A DNA stretch of 64,000 nucleotides from Coenobita brevimanus. Lineage: Eukaryota; Arthropoda; Malacostraca; Decapoda; Coenobitidae. The translations under genes and the position numbers were made by a program. Numbering within the stretch: the first letter of the stretch is position 1; every line of letters starts with the position of its first letter. The stretch spans positions 41,823,713 through 41,887,712 of the forward strand of contig CM064669.1 of assembly GCA_032717465.1 (NCBI GenBank). Reading direction: 5' to 3'. Under the pieces are notes generated by a model that was not told the DNA's origin, searched no databases, and saw only the letters and a list, made by a program, of their open reading frames with translations. This document shows, piece after piece, positions 21,172 to 32,739 of the stretch.

Positions 21172-21295
21172 CCACCACCAGTCCGTTTTATTCAAAGGTT
21201 ATGTATTGCTCTACTAGTGGAGTATATGATTAAGGATTAATCTAATCAGCCTCAAAGTCTTTCCTCAGCTGAATAAAACTGTCTGGTGGTGGCGT
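21172..21295. mobile_element. Foldback repeat, complete copy
   Basis: The left end is ccaccagtccgttttattca (from about 21174) and the right end is ctgaataaaactgtctggtgg (ending about 21290). The ends are inverted repeats over about 20 bp around a centre of about 75 bp. Confidence 0.75.
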
Positions 21296-21394
21296 GACTA
21301 CAGAGAAAATGCCTCTTTGTACTGAAATAATTAACACCCTCACGGAAATAATCACTTTCAATCGATGACGAATATTTTTCTTGTTGCCACCAGA

Positions 21395-21510
21395 CTATTT
21401 TTTTCTGTTTTGGAGAAAATTATCGAGCTGGAGAGGTTAGATATAACTTTTCTTGAACCACTTCCATACGAAAGCTCTTTCCTGAGCTAAATGTAGTCGT
21501 CTGGCAATAG
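21395..21510. mobile_element. Foldback repeat, diverged copy
   Basis: 'ttgttgccaccagac' at the left and 'gtcgtctggcaatagcaag' at the right form inverted ends around about 75 bp that include 'ggagaaaattatc' and 'cctgagctaaat'. Confidence 0.55.
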
Positions 21511-22526
21511 CAAGAGTAAACAAAATACTTAAATAATCGTGGTGAAGGAGTTAAACGTCAGACAATAGGTGGATAAACAGATAGGCTTTTCCTGTGCTTC
21601 TCTGATTCACGCCATTTTATATTTTTTTATGTGCCTGTCTCTTGGATAAACCTGACAGAACTTACTCGAGGCTCAATAGTCCTTGGCACAAACCTATTTA
21701 TATTTATTTATGTTTTATCTCCAGTACCTATGTATATCTATATACCCATCTCTGTATGTCCCTACGGAGCATCCACTGAGGACTGGCCTCGACAAAATGA
21801 TCTTCAAACATTCCTGTCCCTAATGAATAACAATCCCTATTCACACGATGCACCATCCTTCTTTCTGTACTCTCCCACTTTGTCACTCTACCTTGGTCTG
21901 TGTCTTCCTCACCATCTTCCAACCATCCCACTGTCGTAGATAAAGAAATAAATGGTTTATTTGACTGCACCAACTACCAGTTAATAATTACATCGCAACT
22001 ATACCTAGCGATCAAAATAAATATTGTGCAATTTGTCTTTTTCAAAATCTTTTGATTGTATGGAGTTGGTAGCATTAGAGCATTCCAAAACGTTCCCAGA
22101 CTTCCATTCCAGCCAATGATACCTGTGTGGAAGGTATATGTTTCCCGAATTATTGCTGCAACCGTGGACTATACATTTCGTCGCACTGATGTGATGGCTA
22201 TAGACAAGTTGCATCGACTTGGAAGTGGTAAAGAGCCACGTGATATTCCTCAGTCTTTTTTCTTGGTCAAGGATGATGTTTAGTTAGTAGCATTAACCCC
22301 TTTAGCTCGAGGATGAATATTTTATGTCATTGCAATCTGCACACGATAAAATTTAGATTAGGAAATATAGTAATTTACGATCGGAAGGGGGTTAACTATA
22401 CACGTAGTCTTAATGAACCCCATGACTACTACTGATCCTTCCAAAGTTGAATAAAGCAGGATTGAGATAGCAAGAGCAAATGAAAAGGACGTCATCGGAT
22501 TAAAAGGCATATCATTCCATGGGCGG
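21511..22526. other. Intergenic, no feature recognised
   Basis: Short frames at 21631-21939 (102 residues) and 22056-22283 have no known motif. A diverged foldback right half is possible near 22445-22480 ('gttgaataaagc', 'gatagcaagagc'). Confidence 0.4.
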
Positions 22527-23084
22527 AACAAGAAGCGGTGTCAGGGCACAGCAAACCCGTCCCCGGCAGTCGGCTGACGTATAAACACAACAGGATATCT
22601 AAAGATGTCACATATCAAATTTGGTATAAATCGGGTGAAAATTGACGATTTTATGCCCATTTGAAATATAGGCCCGATCTACCTGACATTGACCCTCCTA
22701 ACGCTAAGTGGAGGGTGACCCTCCTGATGTAATGAGGAATGATATAGGATGTAGATCTGAAAGATGCACCTTTAGATTTTGGTTTCATGTCGATATGACG
22801 AATTTAAAAGGAGTTACAGCGAAAAAACGATTTTTTTTTTTTTTTTTTTTACATTTCCTTGTTTTTGGCTTACAGCCTGGGCCTTGGCCCATTTTGGCCC
22901 AAAATTTAATCAGGTGATCAGAAGGTCACTGCCCATTATCACTGTACTTTTAGTCAAAATCGCACCAGTAGTTTTGACGTAAAGTTGTTAACAGACAGAC
23001 AGACAGTCAGACAGACAGACAAACAGACAGACAAACCGAGTGAAAACAGTACCCGTCCCCGAGCACCTACGGGACGGAGACGGG
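22527..23084 (+). mobile_element. Dispersed non-autonomous element (K family), copy 1
   Basis: Homologous along its length to 59593-60134: 'aagaagcggtg', 'cccgtccccggcag', 'aacacaacaggat', 'gttttggtttcatgtcgata', a long poly-T, 'cctgggccttggccca', 'agttgttaacagacagac', and a GC-rich terminal hairpin (acccgtcc ... ggacggagacgggt, 23051-23084). No coding capacity. Short frames across the poly-T are by-products. Confidence 0.85.
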
Positions 23085-23116
23085 TAATAGCTCATACTTC
23101 ATTCCAGCTAATGCCA

Positions 23117-23117
<1 letters not shown>

Positions 23118-23202
<85 letters not shown>
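23118..23202. repeat. (TA)n microsatellite
   Basis: A TA run of about 78 bp with one G interruption near the right end. It borders SINE-like copy A. Confidence 0.97.
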
Positions 23203-23203
<1 letters not shown>

Positions 23204-23616
23204 CTCCATTCTGTCTTCCTTTCCTTCATTCTTTCCCTTGTCCTTCTGCCTATGAGTAACTTTACACTTCCTCTTCTGTCTTTCTTTCCTTCATTCTTTC
23301 CTCTTCCTTCTGCCTGTGGGTGACTCTACACTGAGTGACAAGCCAAATGGTTTCCTGTACACCAGAAAACCATTTACTACGCTGGGTGGTAACCATATAA
23401 CCAAATTTTTGGCGCCTGGTGGTTTAGTGGGTAATTATTGCGCTCCAATCGGATTGAGCCGGTGAAGGTTTATATCCAAGGAGTGGTTGGGGTTGATTGC
23501 TCATGTAATGCCACTTAGGGATGAGTGAGGCTGGTCACTTTCATCTTAAATGTCGGGACCAACTGCCTAGGCCCGGGCTCCTACGCTCCTCATGGGGCAA
23601 TGTAGGATTGGATGAT

Positions 23617-23618
<2 letters not shown>
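23203..23618 (+). mobile_element. SINE-like repeat (S family), copy A
   Basis: The head contains two related blocks of about 65 bp ('ttccttcattctttcc..', 'tctgcct.tgggtgac'). Then come 'ggtttcctgtacacc', 'ggtggtaaccatataacc', a tRNA-like segment and a 3' part ending 'ggattggatgatgga'. The tRNA-like segment has an A-box-like TGGTTTAGTGG (23420-23430) and, 47 bp later, a B-box-like GGTTTATATCC (23467-23477); consensus B is GGTTCGANTCC. The 3' end runs straight into a (TA)n tract; sister copies end in (GGAT)n. Sister copies lie at 28140, 36954, 45226, 52433 and 58076. Confidence 0.75.
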
Positions 23619-23660
<42 letters not shown>

Positions 23661-23662
23661 TT

Positions 23663-23709
<47 letters not shown>
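23619..23709. repeat. (TA)n microsatellite, tail of S copy A
   Basis: TA run with two short interruptions, continuous with the 3' end of the SINE-like repeat. Confidence 0.95.
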
Positions 23710-23714
<5 letters not shown>

Positions 23715-24279
23715 TTACCATGTAATGTCAGACGATTTTATTCCACTGAGTATATAATAAGATGAGAGAGTGTTTAGAAGTTATAAAAATCTTTCCCAGC
23801 CTCCCATGAAACCGGCCATGCCTGTGTGGAAGATGAGTGTGGCTGGAAGCGCGAAGGATTGATTGACGCCGCGCCTGTGCAACCGCGCCTCGCTTTTAAC
23901 AATGCCACGCTGACAGCTGAAAGGTTAAAGGTCAAGGCTGCAGAGGATGAGGAGGAAGGGTTGGGTATCAGAAAACAGTAGGTTTGCATCATTGAATCTG
24001 AACAAATAAGATGCGGAGAGACTCAAATTCATGACGGCCTGCTGTTAATCACCCTATATGACAGGAAATAATGTTTTCCACTGTCTTTTACGCTATTAGC
24101 GACAAGTTAGAAAGATGGAATGCCTTTTAATTCCGTTCATACTTTTCAGTCATGAAGTCATAAATTGGGGAGGGGGGTTTTCTTTTTCTTATGTGTTCTC
24201 AAGTCTAAGAAGAGAACTCATAAAGCGCTACCTTCAGCAGCGCAACACCATTCCCAGTTTCTCTTCCCTTCCCCTATTA
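23710..24279. other. Intergenic with foldback left half and GC-richer segment
   Basis: A foldback left end (cagacgattttattccactg) starts at about 23729. Positions 23795-23990 are GC-richer, without a domain. AGGTTAAAGGTCA (23928-23940) fits a DR1 nuclear-receptor half-site pair. Confidence 0.4.
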
Positions 24280-24480
24280 TTTTACGACAATGACCTTTGA
24301 CCCTGTTTTTATCTGAAACTTAATTATTTGTTCGTCAGTTGGTCATCACTTATTTTGCCAAATTTGGTGCAATTCCATACAGTAGTTTTTCCATAATATC
24401 ACTGCTAGACAGACAGAAAGACAGACAGACGAGCCAAATCGAATACGGCCGGTAGTCTCGTGTGCCGCCGACTTTGGCCA
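24280..24480. repeat. Dispersed repeat fragment with (GACA)n segment
   Basis: 'aatgacctttgacc' (a DR1-like word at about 24288), 'ttttgccaaatttggtgca', 'ccatacagtagttttt', then 'agacagacagaaagacagac'. The phrase order resembles animal non-autonomous repeats that end in GACA units, like the K family. Confidence 0.45.
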
Positions 24481-25454
24481 TAGGTTTATTAGTCGGTTCT
24501 CTGTAGCTCAGCAGTCCTGCATGTCACACAGCTTCATGTCGCGACTTAAGAAGCATCATATCGACGCTTAACACTGGCGAGCTCTGACTGCTTCACCCTT
24601 GTCTCTGCTCACCCTGGAGTTCAAATCGGGGACCTGGATGTAAATTGACTACTGTGAATAGTTTATAGCTGGAAGATTGGATTTTACAAAAGAAACATTA
24701 TGTGCTGATTTTAATGACTCAAGCAATCACACAACAATAATAATAATAATAATAATAATGATAATAATAATAATCACTAGAATTCTCAAGTTGCTCAGGC
24801 AATATTCAAAGAACTCCACATTCCTCATTTTTAGCAACTTATTGCTGGTAGGTCCAAAAATCGCCAAAAAGTATAAGAAAAATATTGGTTTGTCATAATT
24901 GTCGTTATGAAATTTTAGGAAGTAGACACTCTTAGGATTCTGAAAATACTTTTGTTATCATTGTAGACCTAATATTATGGGACTTTTGGTATGACTCAAA
25001 ATTTTTTACGGGTTTTGACCTATGACTTTGAGATCAAGGTCAAGGTCATTCATACTATGCAGATCGTGTTGACTCATGTCCCACTACATTTCTACCGAGT
25101 TTGGTCAAAATCGACATAATACATTCCGATTTAGTATTTTCAGGCATGAGGCGGCCGTTTTGATTTTCCTTAGTATCTCAAAAAGTATTTGTTGGATCTC
25201 AGTATCAGTACCCAGGTCCACTTGTATATATTGCCGACTACATATTGGAACATTTGCAAGGCCATCGATTCTGTGTTTCTTTCTGCGCTGAAAAAAAAAA
25301 AAAAAAAACATTGAGGCGCGAGAGCTTGGAAAAACAAAAAAATTGTGCCAGAAGAAGCCTGCTACCAAGATACATCACTTCTGAAAATTTCAAATCTTTA
25401 TCACGAACTGTCTTGGAATGCCAGTCTTTTAGTTCTTCCCCAAAAAAGAAATGA
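24481..25454. other. Intergenic; (AAT)n tract and diverged repeat
   Basis: (AAT)n at 24737-24773. 'gatcaaggtcaaggtcatt' near 25031 has two adjacent AGGTCA half-sites. 'accgagtttggtcaaaatcg' near 25095 is of the kind found in dispersed repeats. Poly-A at about 25290-25308. Short frames here lack known motifs. Confidence 0.4.
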
Positions 25455-25760
25455 GCGCCACTCAGTGCAGCGCATCTCTCTGACAAGGGCAACATTATTA
25501 CCAAACCACTCTTCATAATGGGTTAGGTCTTCTCATCATTGAATAGGGTATTGCAAAAAAATGTTTACTGGATCCAGAATCTGTAATACGATCTGGGTCG
25601 CCCACAAAAGTTTATCGATTCTTCCCTCGGCCATGGGCTATCTACCCACCAAATTTCCAAATCTCTCTTTTAGGGTTTGAGTAATCCTGCTACCAGACAA
25701 AAAACTAACAAACAAACAGGGGTTAAAACATACTCTCCTTGTTGGAGAGAATAATACCAA
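25455..25760. mobile_element. Dispersed non-autonomous element (B family), copy 1
   Basis: Close to 33927-34360: 'accactcttcataatgggtt', 'ctgtaatacgatc', 'gggctatctacccaccaaat', 'gagtaatcctgc', 'aacaaacagagg/aacaaacagggg', 'aaaacatac', then a short hairpin (ctctcc..ggagag at 25733-25750). Non-coding. Confidence 0.8.
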
Positions 25761-26337
25761 CTATATCAGTGAGAACTCCGCAGAATGTTGAGTTCTTACT
25801 AATAAACAATCTTCATCTTTAGCAGTTTACTTGTACAGTGTATTGTATGCCATTTTCCCTTTCACGTTATTGTTATCTCCTCCAATAATTATATTGTTTC
25901 CATAAATGATAGTACTACAAGATAATGTCACTGTCATACATTTAACAACTGAGGAGGATGTGCTAAGTAACCTCCTAACAGCACGAGAAAACGGTGTATG
26001 GTGATGGTGGTTGGTGTACAGATGGGAGAATGGAACTGAAAAACCAGCTGCTCCCTAGACTCTGTTTTTTTTAAACACAGATCCCTTTAAAACCGCCTGT
26101 TCCTTATATAGTCTGTTCTAGGTAGGAAACATCCAATTATAGAAGCACCTCTCATGTAGTTTGTTCTCCGTATCACACGTGCCCTTTGGAACAGGAGATA
26201 TGAATAAATTAAATGTGTAGTTCAGTAGGTCGGAAATTAGATCAAAACTGAACATACAGCACTGCGAATGGTTATAATGTTGCTGATATGCAGTTTTCTA
26301 GAAATACAATCGGACCATTGTTACATAACCAGCCTGC

Positions 26338-26373
<36 letters not shown>

Positions 26374-26955
26374 CCCGAAAAAAAGTGTTTTTCACCACAT
26401 TATTCCCCAACAGAATTATGTAAACGTAAGTCAATATTCCTGTAATGCATTAGGGCCCAATATTCAACTGAATATAATTAGATTTTATCCGTATTACAGG
26501 TAAGCGAGGCCTGAATTGTCTCTAACCTGCCACAGCACTGTAAAAATCTACCATGACCACTCAGCATCAACACCTTCGAGGCGTCTATAAAACTGGGTGG
26601 TGAGTGTTAAATCATTTTATTACGAATATATATAATCAGGCTCTTGTAGATGTTGGCCTGTCATAGTAATATGAAATATAGGTGATTTCGATTTAGTAAA
26701 ATCAGAGTATTCCTTCTAAGTACTGTATGCATTCATAACAACAAAAATGGTGACATCGAATTATGCTTCTAAAAAAAACAAATAAAACATAGTTTAATTC
26801 CACATGTGCGTTGTGATTGTTAGCAGTGATGTTAGAAGACCTTTCAGCGAAAAAATAAATCAGTGATAACATAATTTCATCGTGTTAAATTAAAAGATGC
26901 GTTGCTCAGCTTTGAACATTTTCTCATTTCTTGACACCCGAGCATGGCGATGAGG

Positions 26956-26957
<2 letters not shown>
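25761..26957. other. Intergenic; (CT)n only
   Basis: (CT)n at 26342-26371 followed by 'cccccc'. Otherwise AT-rich with no recognised coding or repeat feature. Confidence 0.4.

Positions 26958-27044
<87 letters not shown>
26958..27044. repeat. (TA)n microsatellite
   Basis: An uninterrupted TA run of about 86 bp. Confidence 0.98.
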
Positions 27045-27048
<4 letters not shown>

Positions 27049-27875
27049 CTTTTGGGGACTGCATTATCTCTCCTTGAATCACGGCTAAACCATGGCTATA
27101 GTAAATCACTTATATATTTTTTTCGCTACGTTTTCAACAAGAGAAAACATTTTCTATCCTTTCGTACATAGATCTCTTTATAAACGATTAATTTAATTAG
27201 TTGACACTAACTCGGATATATTTCTAATCATACTTACATCGATTTGGGCCATGTGTTAGCAAGTGTAGGTTATTTTCTTATCCGAAATGTAGTAAGTAAC
27301 TTTTTAGGGTGAAAAGTATAAAAAAAAATCCAGGGTAAACATTTGACTTCTGATGAAAATTTTTATATTTTTCTGTTGGAGAGTAAAAAATATATGAGGG
27401 CTGGAACCACAAACACGGACGAAGGGGAAAAGTCACATATTTTACTGAAATTATGCTCATCCGCTTCCGGCATGAGAAGTGCGCTGTGGTCGTTTATGAG
27501 TTTGGTAGTTAGAAAAGTAGGTAGCCAATAAATGCAATGAATTTTCTCCGCCCGATAACTGGCGAAATAATGCAAACATTATACCACACTGATTAGAATA
27601 CACAGTAAAATAATTCACTAATCATCGTCCTGTCTTTTCCAAAGTACGCACAGACAGATCAGGATGCTTGTACTGCTGAGTAGTAACTTAGCTTGGAAAT
27701 CAGTACATCATTGTGTTCTGTATGTTACTGTATCATATACTTACAGGTTTTGCGGCGTGGCGGGAGCAGGCAGTGACATACCTGAAAAAAAGATAATATA
27801 TGATTAATTATACGAACAGTTTATCATTATTTATACTGACATTTGTGCATTAAAATTATTAATTACATCTATAGC

Positions 27876-27879
<4 letters not shown>
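27045..27879. other. Intergenic, no feature recognised
   Basis: AT-rich. Short overlapping frames on both strands at 27278-27575 have no recognisable motif. Confidence 0.4.
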
Positions 27880-27937
<58 letters not shown>

Positions 27938-28020
27938 TGCTTACATACATACACAGATGGATAGGTAGATACAGATAGACAGGCAGATGGATGGATAGAT
28001 GGACAGACAGATAATAACAA
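27880..28020. repeat. (CA)n followed by (GATA/GACA)-type simple repeat
   Basis: CA run at 27880-27935, then 'gatggataggtagatacagat' and 'gatggatggatagatgg' units to about 28010. Confidence 0.95.
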
Positions 28021-28139
28021 TTACAGTGGCCAAGATTTTTTTTTAAGGTTATTTAATGGTATCTGGAAACATGCCGTTAAAAATCAGAGCAGTTTTGGAA
28101 CAGAACTTAGTGGATCTAGGCAGTAGGTTGTGCCGACTA

Positions 28140-28345
28140 TATCCACTCGTTCGATGTAGTGCTACCTACTTCTTCCTTCACCTTTATCGTTCTGTCTCTG
28201 TGTCTGCCTTCCACTCGCCTACTTCTTCCTTTCCTTCCTCTCACTTTTTTTTTTCACCTTCAGGTGGGATCTACACTAAATGACAAGCCTAATGATTTCC
28301 TGTAACCCAGGAAACACTCGTTGGTAACCATGTAACCAGATAACG
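28140..28345 (+). mobile_element. S-family SINE-like repeat, copy F (diverged, partial)
   Basis: 'cgatgtagtgctacctac', a pyrimidine-rich head, 'aggtgggatctacactaaatg', 'gatttcctgtaacccagg' and 'gttggtaaccatgtaacc' align with the head of the S family. The tRNA-like half is lost or unrecognisable. Confidence 0.6.
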
Positions 28346-28860
28346 GGGTAATTTGAGCCTGCAGTGGTGCCCTTGGTAACTGAGGGGAGAGACAAAAATG
28401 CGGCGTCCATCTAGGAACAAACCTCCACGCTGTTTCTCGCCGTCAACCACATCGGCCCAGCAGGGGCGGTTGCTTGCCTGCGATTGATGGATCTACTTAG
28501 CCCAACAGACTAAAGTTGATCAACAACCGCAGTGGATCGTTTTACGTGGGAGAATCAGAAAGAGGTAAGATGGACTATAAGGAGGCGAAGGGGATTTATT
28601 TCTTAAAGACATTCAGACTGGTCAACACCCTGCGCTTAAGGTTAATTAAAAATTTTTCATAAACTAAAAGACGACTTTGACGATTGACAGAAAAAAAGAT
28701 AATAGACATCCTATATCTCTTTCTTGTCTGCCACCCACGATGGTCAAACAAATCTGCAAGCAAAGTTTTTTACACCCGATCCTTTTGCTTAGAAGGAGCG
28801 TAAAAGGAATTAGGCAAAAAGACGACAGGCTTTCCCAGTTTTCGCATATGTTATGACACC
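28346..28860. other. Intergenic, no feature recognised
   Basis: No repeat match within the window and no coding signal seen. Confidence 0.4.
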
Positions 28861-28864
28861 ACTC

Positions 28865-28895
<31 letters not shown>

Positions 28896-29000
28896 CGGTA
28901 ACTATCATAATGTGTGTGTTCCTTTTGGTGATTGCTTTGAGTTGCAAAGACTGTTTATTAAATGTTGTCCTTTCTTCCCTTCTTGACCTTATGTCATACA

Positions 29001-29059
<59 letters not shown>

Positions 29060-29060
29060 T
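28861..29060. repeat. Poly-T and (CT)n microsatellite
   Basis: Poly-T at 28867-28894; (CT)n at 29003-29055. Frames spanning these runs are artefacts. Confidence 0.95.
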
Positions 29061-29216
29061 AGCCTACCATAACTTTATCATGATATAAACAACACAACTT
29101 TTAAGGTCTAGTCCCATCCTTACGTACGGTGACTGGACCCAACCTCTCTCATTTAGTCAAGTTTTCGTGACATTTTATCCAAACATAATCAGAGCAACAA
29201 ACTTTACCATCTACCG

Positions 29217-29690
29217 TTGCATCCATATCCAAGATCACCTGCTCATCCTATCATCGTCCCAAATCAACTACACCATTTAACTATCCGGCTTCCTATCGTC
29301 CTCAGTCGACTACCCATTCCACCTTCATCCTCAGTCGACCACTCAAATCGCCTTCATCCTCAGTCGCCCACCCATTACACCTTCATACAATCGCCCCTCC
29401 ATTCCACCTTCATACTCAGTCGACCACCCATTCGACCTTCATTCTCAACTGACCACCCATTCGACCTTCATTCTCAACTGACCACCCATTTCACCTTCAT
29501 CCTCAGTTACCACCCCATCCAACCATCGGCCATAATCGACTACTATGTTCGACTACCGAACATTCCTTCTTCCTCAGTCAACCCTTACTCATCCTCCCTT
29601 CATCCTCCATCGACTACTCATTCCACCTTTGTCCTCATTGTCTTCGCATCGACGGCGTTCCCACAATATGAACAAGAAAAATGGTTCCTT
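29217..29690. repeat. Degenerate 29-bp minisatellite
   Basis: 'cacccattcgaccttcatt', then 'ctcaactgac', is repeated cleanly twice (29 bp apart, near 29425-29485). Looser copies ('cagtcgaccacccattc', 'cctcagtcg') run from about 29290 to 29640. The 159-residue plus-strand frame is a translation of it. As 29 is not a multiple of 3, there is no protein repeat. Confidence 0.75.
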
Positions 29691-29784
29691 TGCTAAAATG
29701 CCGTGAAAGAAAATGTGTCCCCTTATAAGAAAACAATACCATCAGTTCCGTTTTCATTGCCTCATCAATAATACACCTCGCTAT

Positions 29785-29787
<3 letters not shown>

Positions 29788-29840
<53 letters not shown>
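29788..29840. repeat. (GA)n microsatellite
   Basis: Uninterrupted GA run of about 52 bp. Confidence 0.98.
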
Positions 29841-29887
29841 ATTGTCTTTACATCTGGTTAAGTACGATGATGCTTATTTGTAGTTTA

Positions 29888-30380
29888 TTACCCCCGCCAA
29901 CGAAGTTGGAGGAGGTGTGGTATTCGCCTATGTTTATCTGTTTGTTCACACGATATCTCCAAAAGTTCTCGATGAATTTCACTGAAATTTTGTGGAAGGG
30001 TGGACCATGGGCCAAGGAAGAATTGATTAAATTCTGAGGGCGGATCCAGATCCGGAGTAGCCCGCACAATATCTCCAAAGAATCACAGTGAATTTCAATG
30101 AAATTTTGTGGAAGGGTGGACCATGGGCCATGAAAGAAGTGATCTGATTTTGGGGCGGATCCGGGTCCTATGTATCCCGCACAATATCTCCAAAGTTCTC
30201 AATGAATTTCAATAAATTTTTGTGAAAAAGTAGGCCATGGGTCAAGGAACAATTGCTTAAACATTGAGGCGGATCCGGATCCAATATATCCCACACAGTA
30301 TCTCCACGGATCGGATCTGGACCCTTTTTAATGGCAATGGCATTGGCGGAGGTATGCGCTCTTTGGGTGCTTTCTACAGT
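29888..30380 (+). mobile_element. Dispersed element with internal 115-120 bp tandem units (C family), copy 1
   Basis: Begins with a small hairpin (cccgccaacgaagttggagg). Three internal units start with 'ATATCTCCAAA' (about 29953, 30069, 30184) and each includes 'tgaatttca.tgaaattttgt', 'ccatgggcca' and 'ggcggatcc'. It ends 'ggcattggcggaggtatgcgc'. A reverse-oriented copy is at 49776-50030. Non-coding. Confidence 0.85.
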
Positions 30381-30389
30381 AGGTGCTTT

Positions 30390-30800
30390 TTGTCGTCTTA
30401 CCTTCAGGCGATTTTATTCACCTGAGGAGAACCCCCGTGTAGTGAAGAGTTTGTTAAGGCTGTATTGACCCCTACGATTTTATAATATCCATCGAAACTG
30501 GAAAAACCAAGATATAACTGGATTAAAATATAAATACATAATCGAATTAGAGGGGTTAATCTCTTCACTCCAGTTACGTATTTTATTGGTTTCTGAAGGA
30601 TATATCCAAACGATTTTATTCCGATTGTTTTGAATTATAATAAAATGAAAGTAGTATAGCATTTCATGATTAAATATCATGAGAAGTTTTCAGCGGATAT
30701 ATATTTAATTTCTTCACCACCAAGCGATTTCACTCTTCGTAGGAAGTATACTTATTTTGGTAATGAGCGCGTTAATTTTCGGTGTGGCAACCCCGTCAGT
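30390..30800. repeat. Diverged foldback half-sites
   Basis: 'ttcaggcgattttattcacc' at about 30405 and 'ccaaacgattttattccg' at about 30608 are left ends. Partner ends are weak ('agaggggttaatctcttcac' matches the centre). Confidence 0.45.
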
Positions 30801-31079
30801 TTGAAATTTTTCTTCCAAGCTCCATAAAATAGTGTAACATTACGGTACCAGATGTAATGTAGTGGCTCCTGAGAAACATGCAGTTATTCCACACTGGGAA
30901 ACTTGGAACGTGTTCGAACTGTGAGGCATGCTAGTGTTGGTGTTTTAGCTAAGGGAATTGTGTTCCTCCCACTGTGAACGCTGATGAGAGTATTGGCGGA
31001 TCAGTTGGTTTGTAAAGGTCGACGTTGTGAAGACGTTTATGGGCAAAGCAAGATAGAACTTCCATTACGTTAACACCCA
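30801..31079. other. Intergenic, no feature recognised
   Basis: No coding or repeat signal seen. Confidence 0.4.
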
Positions 31080-31550
31080 TAGCGTCGGCTTGCATTTACA
31101 GCTCAATGTCTGTGCTCAGTTTGGGGATTTTTTTTTTTTTCGGCAGTATGTTGGCGAATTCTGAGAAATGCCACTTAGGTAACACGTATAACATTCTCAT
31201 AAACTTCACAAAGATGTGCATATGTTTGCTATAGCTTTAATAATTTCTGAGATAACTCCTTTCCTTCTGCTCACATCGGCGCATTTTGCCTAGTTGCTTT
31301 CCTAATAATATGGTGGTGAATGCTGATAAAAGCCGCTTAAGTAACGCCAATTATTTTCCCGTAAGCTTTCCATCAATGCGCTTATGTCTGCAGTAGGTTT
31401 AATAGTCTCCTATATAACCCAGCTTTGGTGCGCAGTTTAACACTTTTTTGCCGTTTTCTGCATTATATATATTGGCGACTTTCTTTTTAAAGTCGCATTA
31501 GTAACATTACTTTTCCATAATCTTTACAATTTGCATAGATCCGCTGTTGT
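31080..31550. repeat. Degenerate tandem array, unit about 160 bp
   Basis: 'ttggcgaattctgagaaatg' (31151), 'tggtgaatgctgataaaagc' (31314) and 'ttggcgactttctttttaaag' (31471) open three units. Each is followed by 'cattagtaac' or 'cttaagtaac', a '.ttttcc.taa' word, 'gcatatgt/gcttatgt' and a closing 'tttgccg/ttttgcc'. Spacings are about 162 and 158 bp. Confidence 0.65.
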
Positions 31551-31573
31551 TGATATACCTTATGTATACCCTT

Positions 31574-31576
<3 letters not shown>

Positions 31577-31621
<45 letters not shown>

Positions 31622-31630
31622 GCAGCAGCA
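31577..31630. repeat. (CT)n microsatellite with (CAG)n end
   Basis: (CT)n at 31577-31617 followed by four CAG units. Confidence 0.97.
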
Positions 31631-31659
31631 GAATCACAGACAAGTAAGCAGTCCCTTTC

Positions 31660-32110
31660 ACCAGCACAATACATACTGTGTATACATAGGAGTATATTTC
31701 CATCGCTGTTGTTATGTGCAAAATTGTGATGTATATTATCACAAAGTGCATAAAAAACAATTCTCTCCTGCTCTCTTCTGTTCCATTATATTCTTATTCC
31801 ATTCCTGCTCTCCTCTTCGAAGACAGTTGAATCAGACAAGTGTAACCAATCACTGCCACCCACACATATGTATATTTCCACTGTCCCTGTTTTCTTCCTT
31901 TGCGATAACAAAGCTCCTTTGAGCTTCCAGTATATCTTCTGTGCATTAAAGGAGATCTGTGTGCTTGGAGGGCCGGGGAGGGATCGGCTATGACATACCT
32001 GTCTTTAGCTTACCCTTCCACCATCACCCCCTTGTATATTTTCACACTGCCCTTGTTCTGCCCTGCGGTGACAAAGCCCCCAGTGTTCACAGCCATTCCC
32101 AGAACATCCT
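31660..32110. repeat. Degenerate tandem array, unit about 180 bp
   Basis: The phrase 'cac..tgtatatttccactg' followed by 'ccctgtt' and 'gataacaaagc' (or 'gtgacaaagccc') occurs near 31680, 31863 and 32031. Flanking words are 'accagcac/cactgcca/accatcac'. Three diverged units. Confidence 0.5.
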
Positions 32111-32330
32111 TTTTGTTTGTTAGCTGGGAGGTGGGGGAGGCGGGGGGAGTTGTGACATGACTCTCTATACCCCAAAATACCCTGGGTGCCTGATTGCGAC
32201 AACACCTAGCCCTTGTTCAGTCATTATGTTACAGTGTTCCCTTTAATTGGATCCTGGGTTGGACAGGAGAGTGACACCTGCCTGCCACTAGACTGACTTT
32301 CATTTTTTTTTTTATTGTCATTTTCTTGGT
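32111..32330. other. Intergenic, no feature recognised
   Basis: Nothing recognised apart from a short poly-T at about 32305. Confidence 0.4.
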
Positions 32331-32332
32331 AC

Positions 32333-32450
32333 CTTCAGATGATTTTCAGCTTCGAAGAAACTTTCCTAAGTTGAGCATTTAAACAAAGTCTTTATAACAT
32401 TTTCCTGTATGTGGTATCTTAAGTTAAATAATGTTGTCTGGAGGTAGCAT
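32333..32450. mobile_element. Foldback repeat, diverged copy
   Basis: Left 'accttcagatgattttcagc' and right 'aagttaaataatgttgtctgg', then 'aggtagc'. The outer ACCT/AGGT words extend the palindrome. Confidence 0.5.
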
Positions 32451-32739
32451 GATGACACATAAAATGACATGATCGTAGCGGACTGGTTAGCCACTTCTCA
32501 GAGATGGCCATGGTGTATACTTTATTCTTGATATCTCCAAACATTTTTTTTTTTTTAAAGAGAGACCTGATCAGGCCTGTGTCTAAGGGTGTGGCTACAC
32601 GTGCTTCAAACGTGATCGACAACAGGAAACAAGCTCAGGGGTCCGTCCAACGTTCATACTCAGGTATTTCAGCGGCTTATACTGGGTGCTTCGGTTGATC
32701 TTGTCGATCACATGTTTCGGGCAAGTGTGGTGGCACCCT

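Noticed and set aside
22527..23084. K family as a Helitron
   Set aside because: It has a terminal hairpin but no TC start or CTRR end, and the second copy shows a 10-bp direct repeat, which Helitrons do not make.
29217..29696. 159-residue plus-strand frame
   Set aside because: Covers a 29-bp minisatellite, not a multiple of three, and has no conserved motif.
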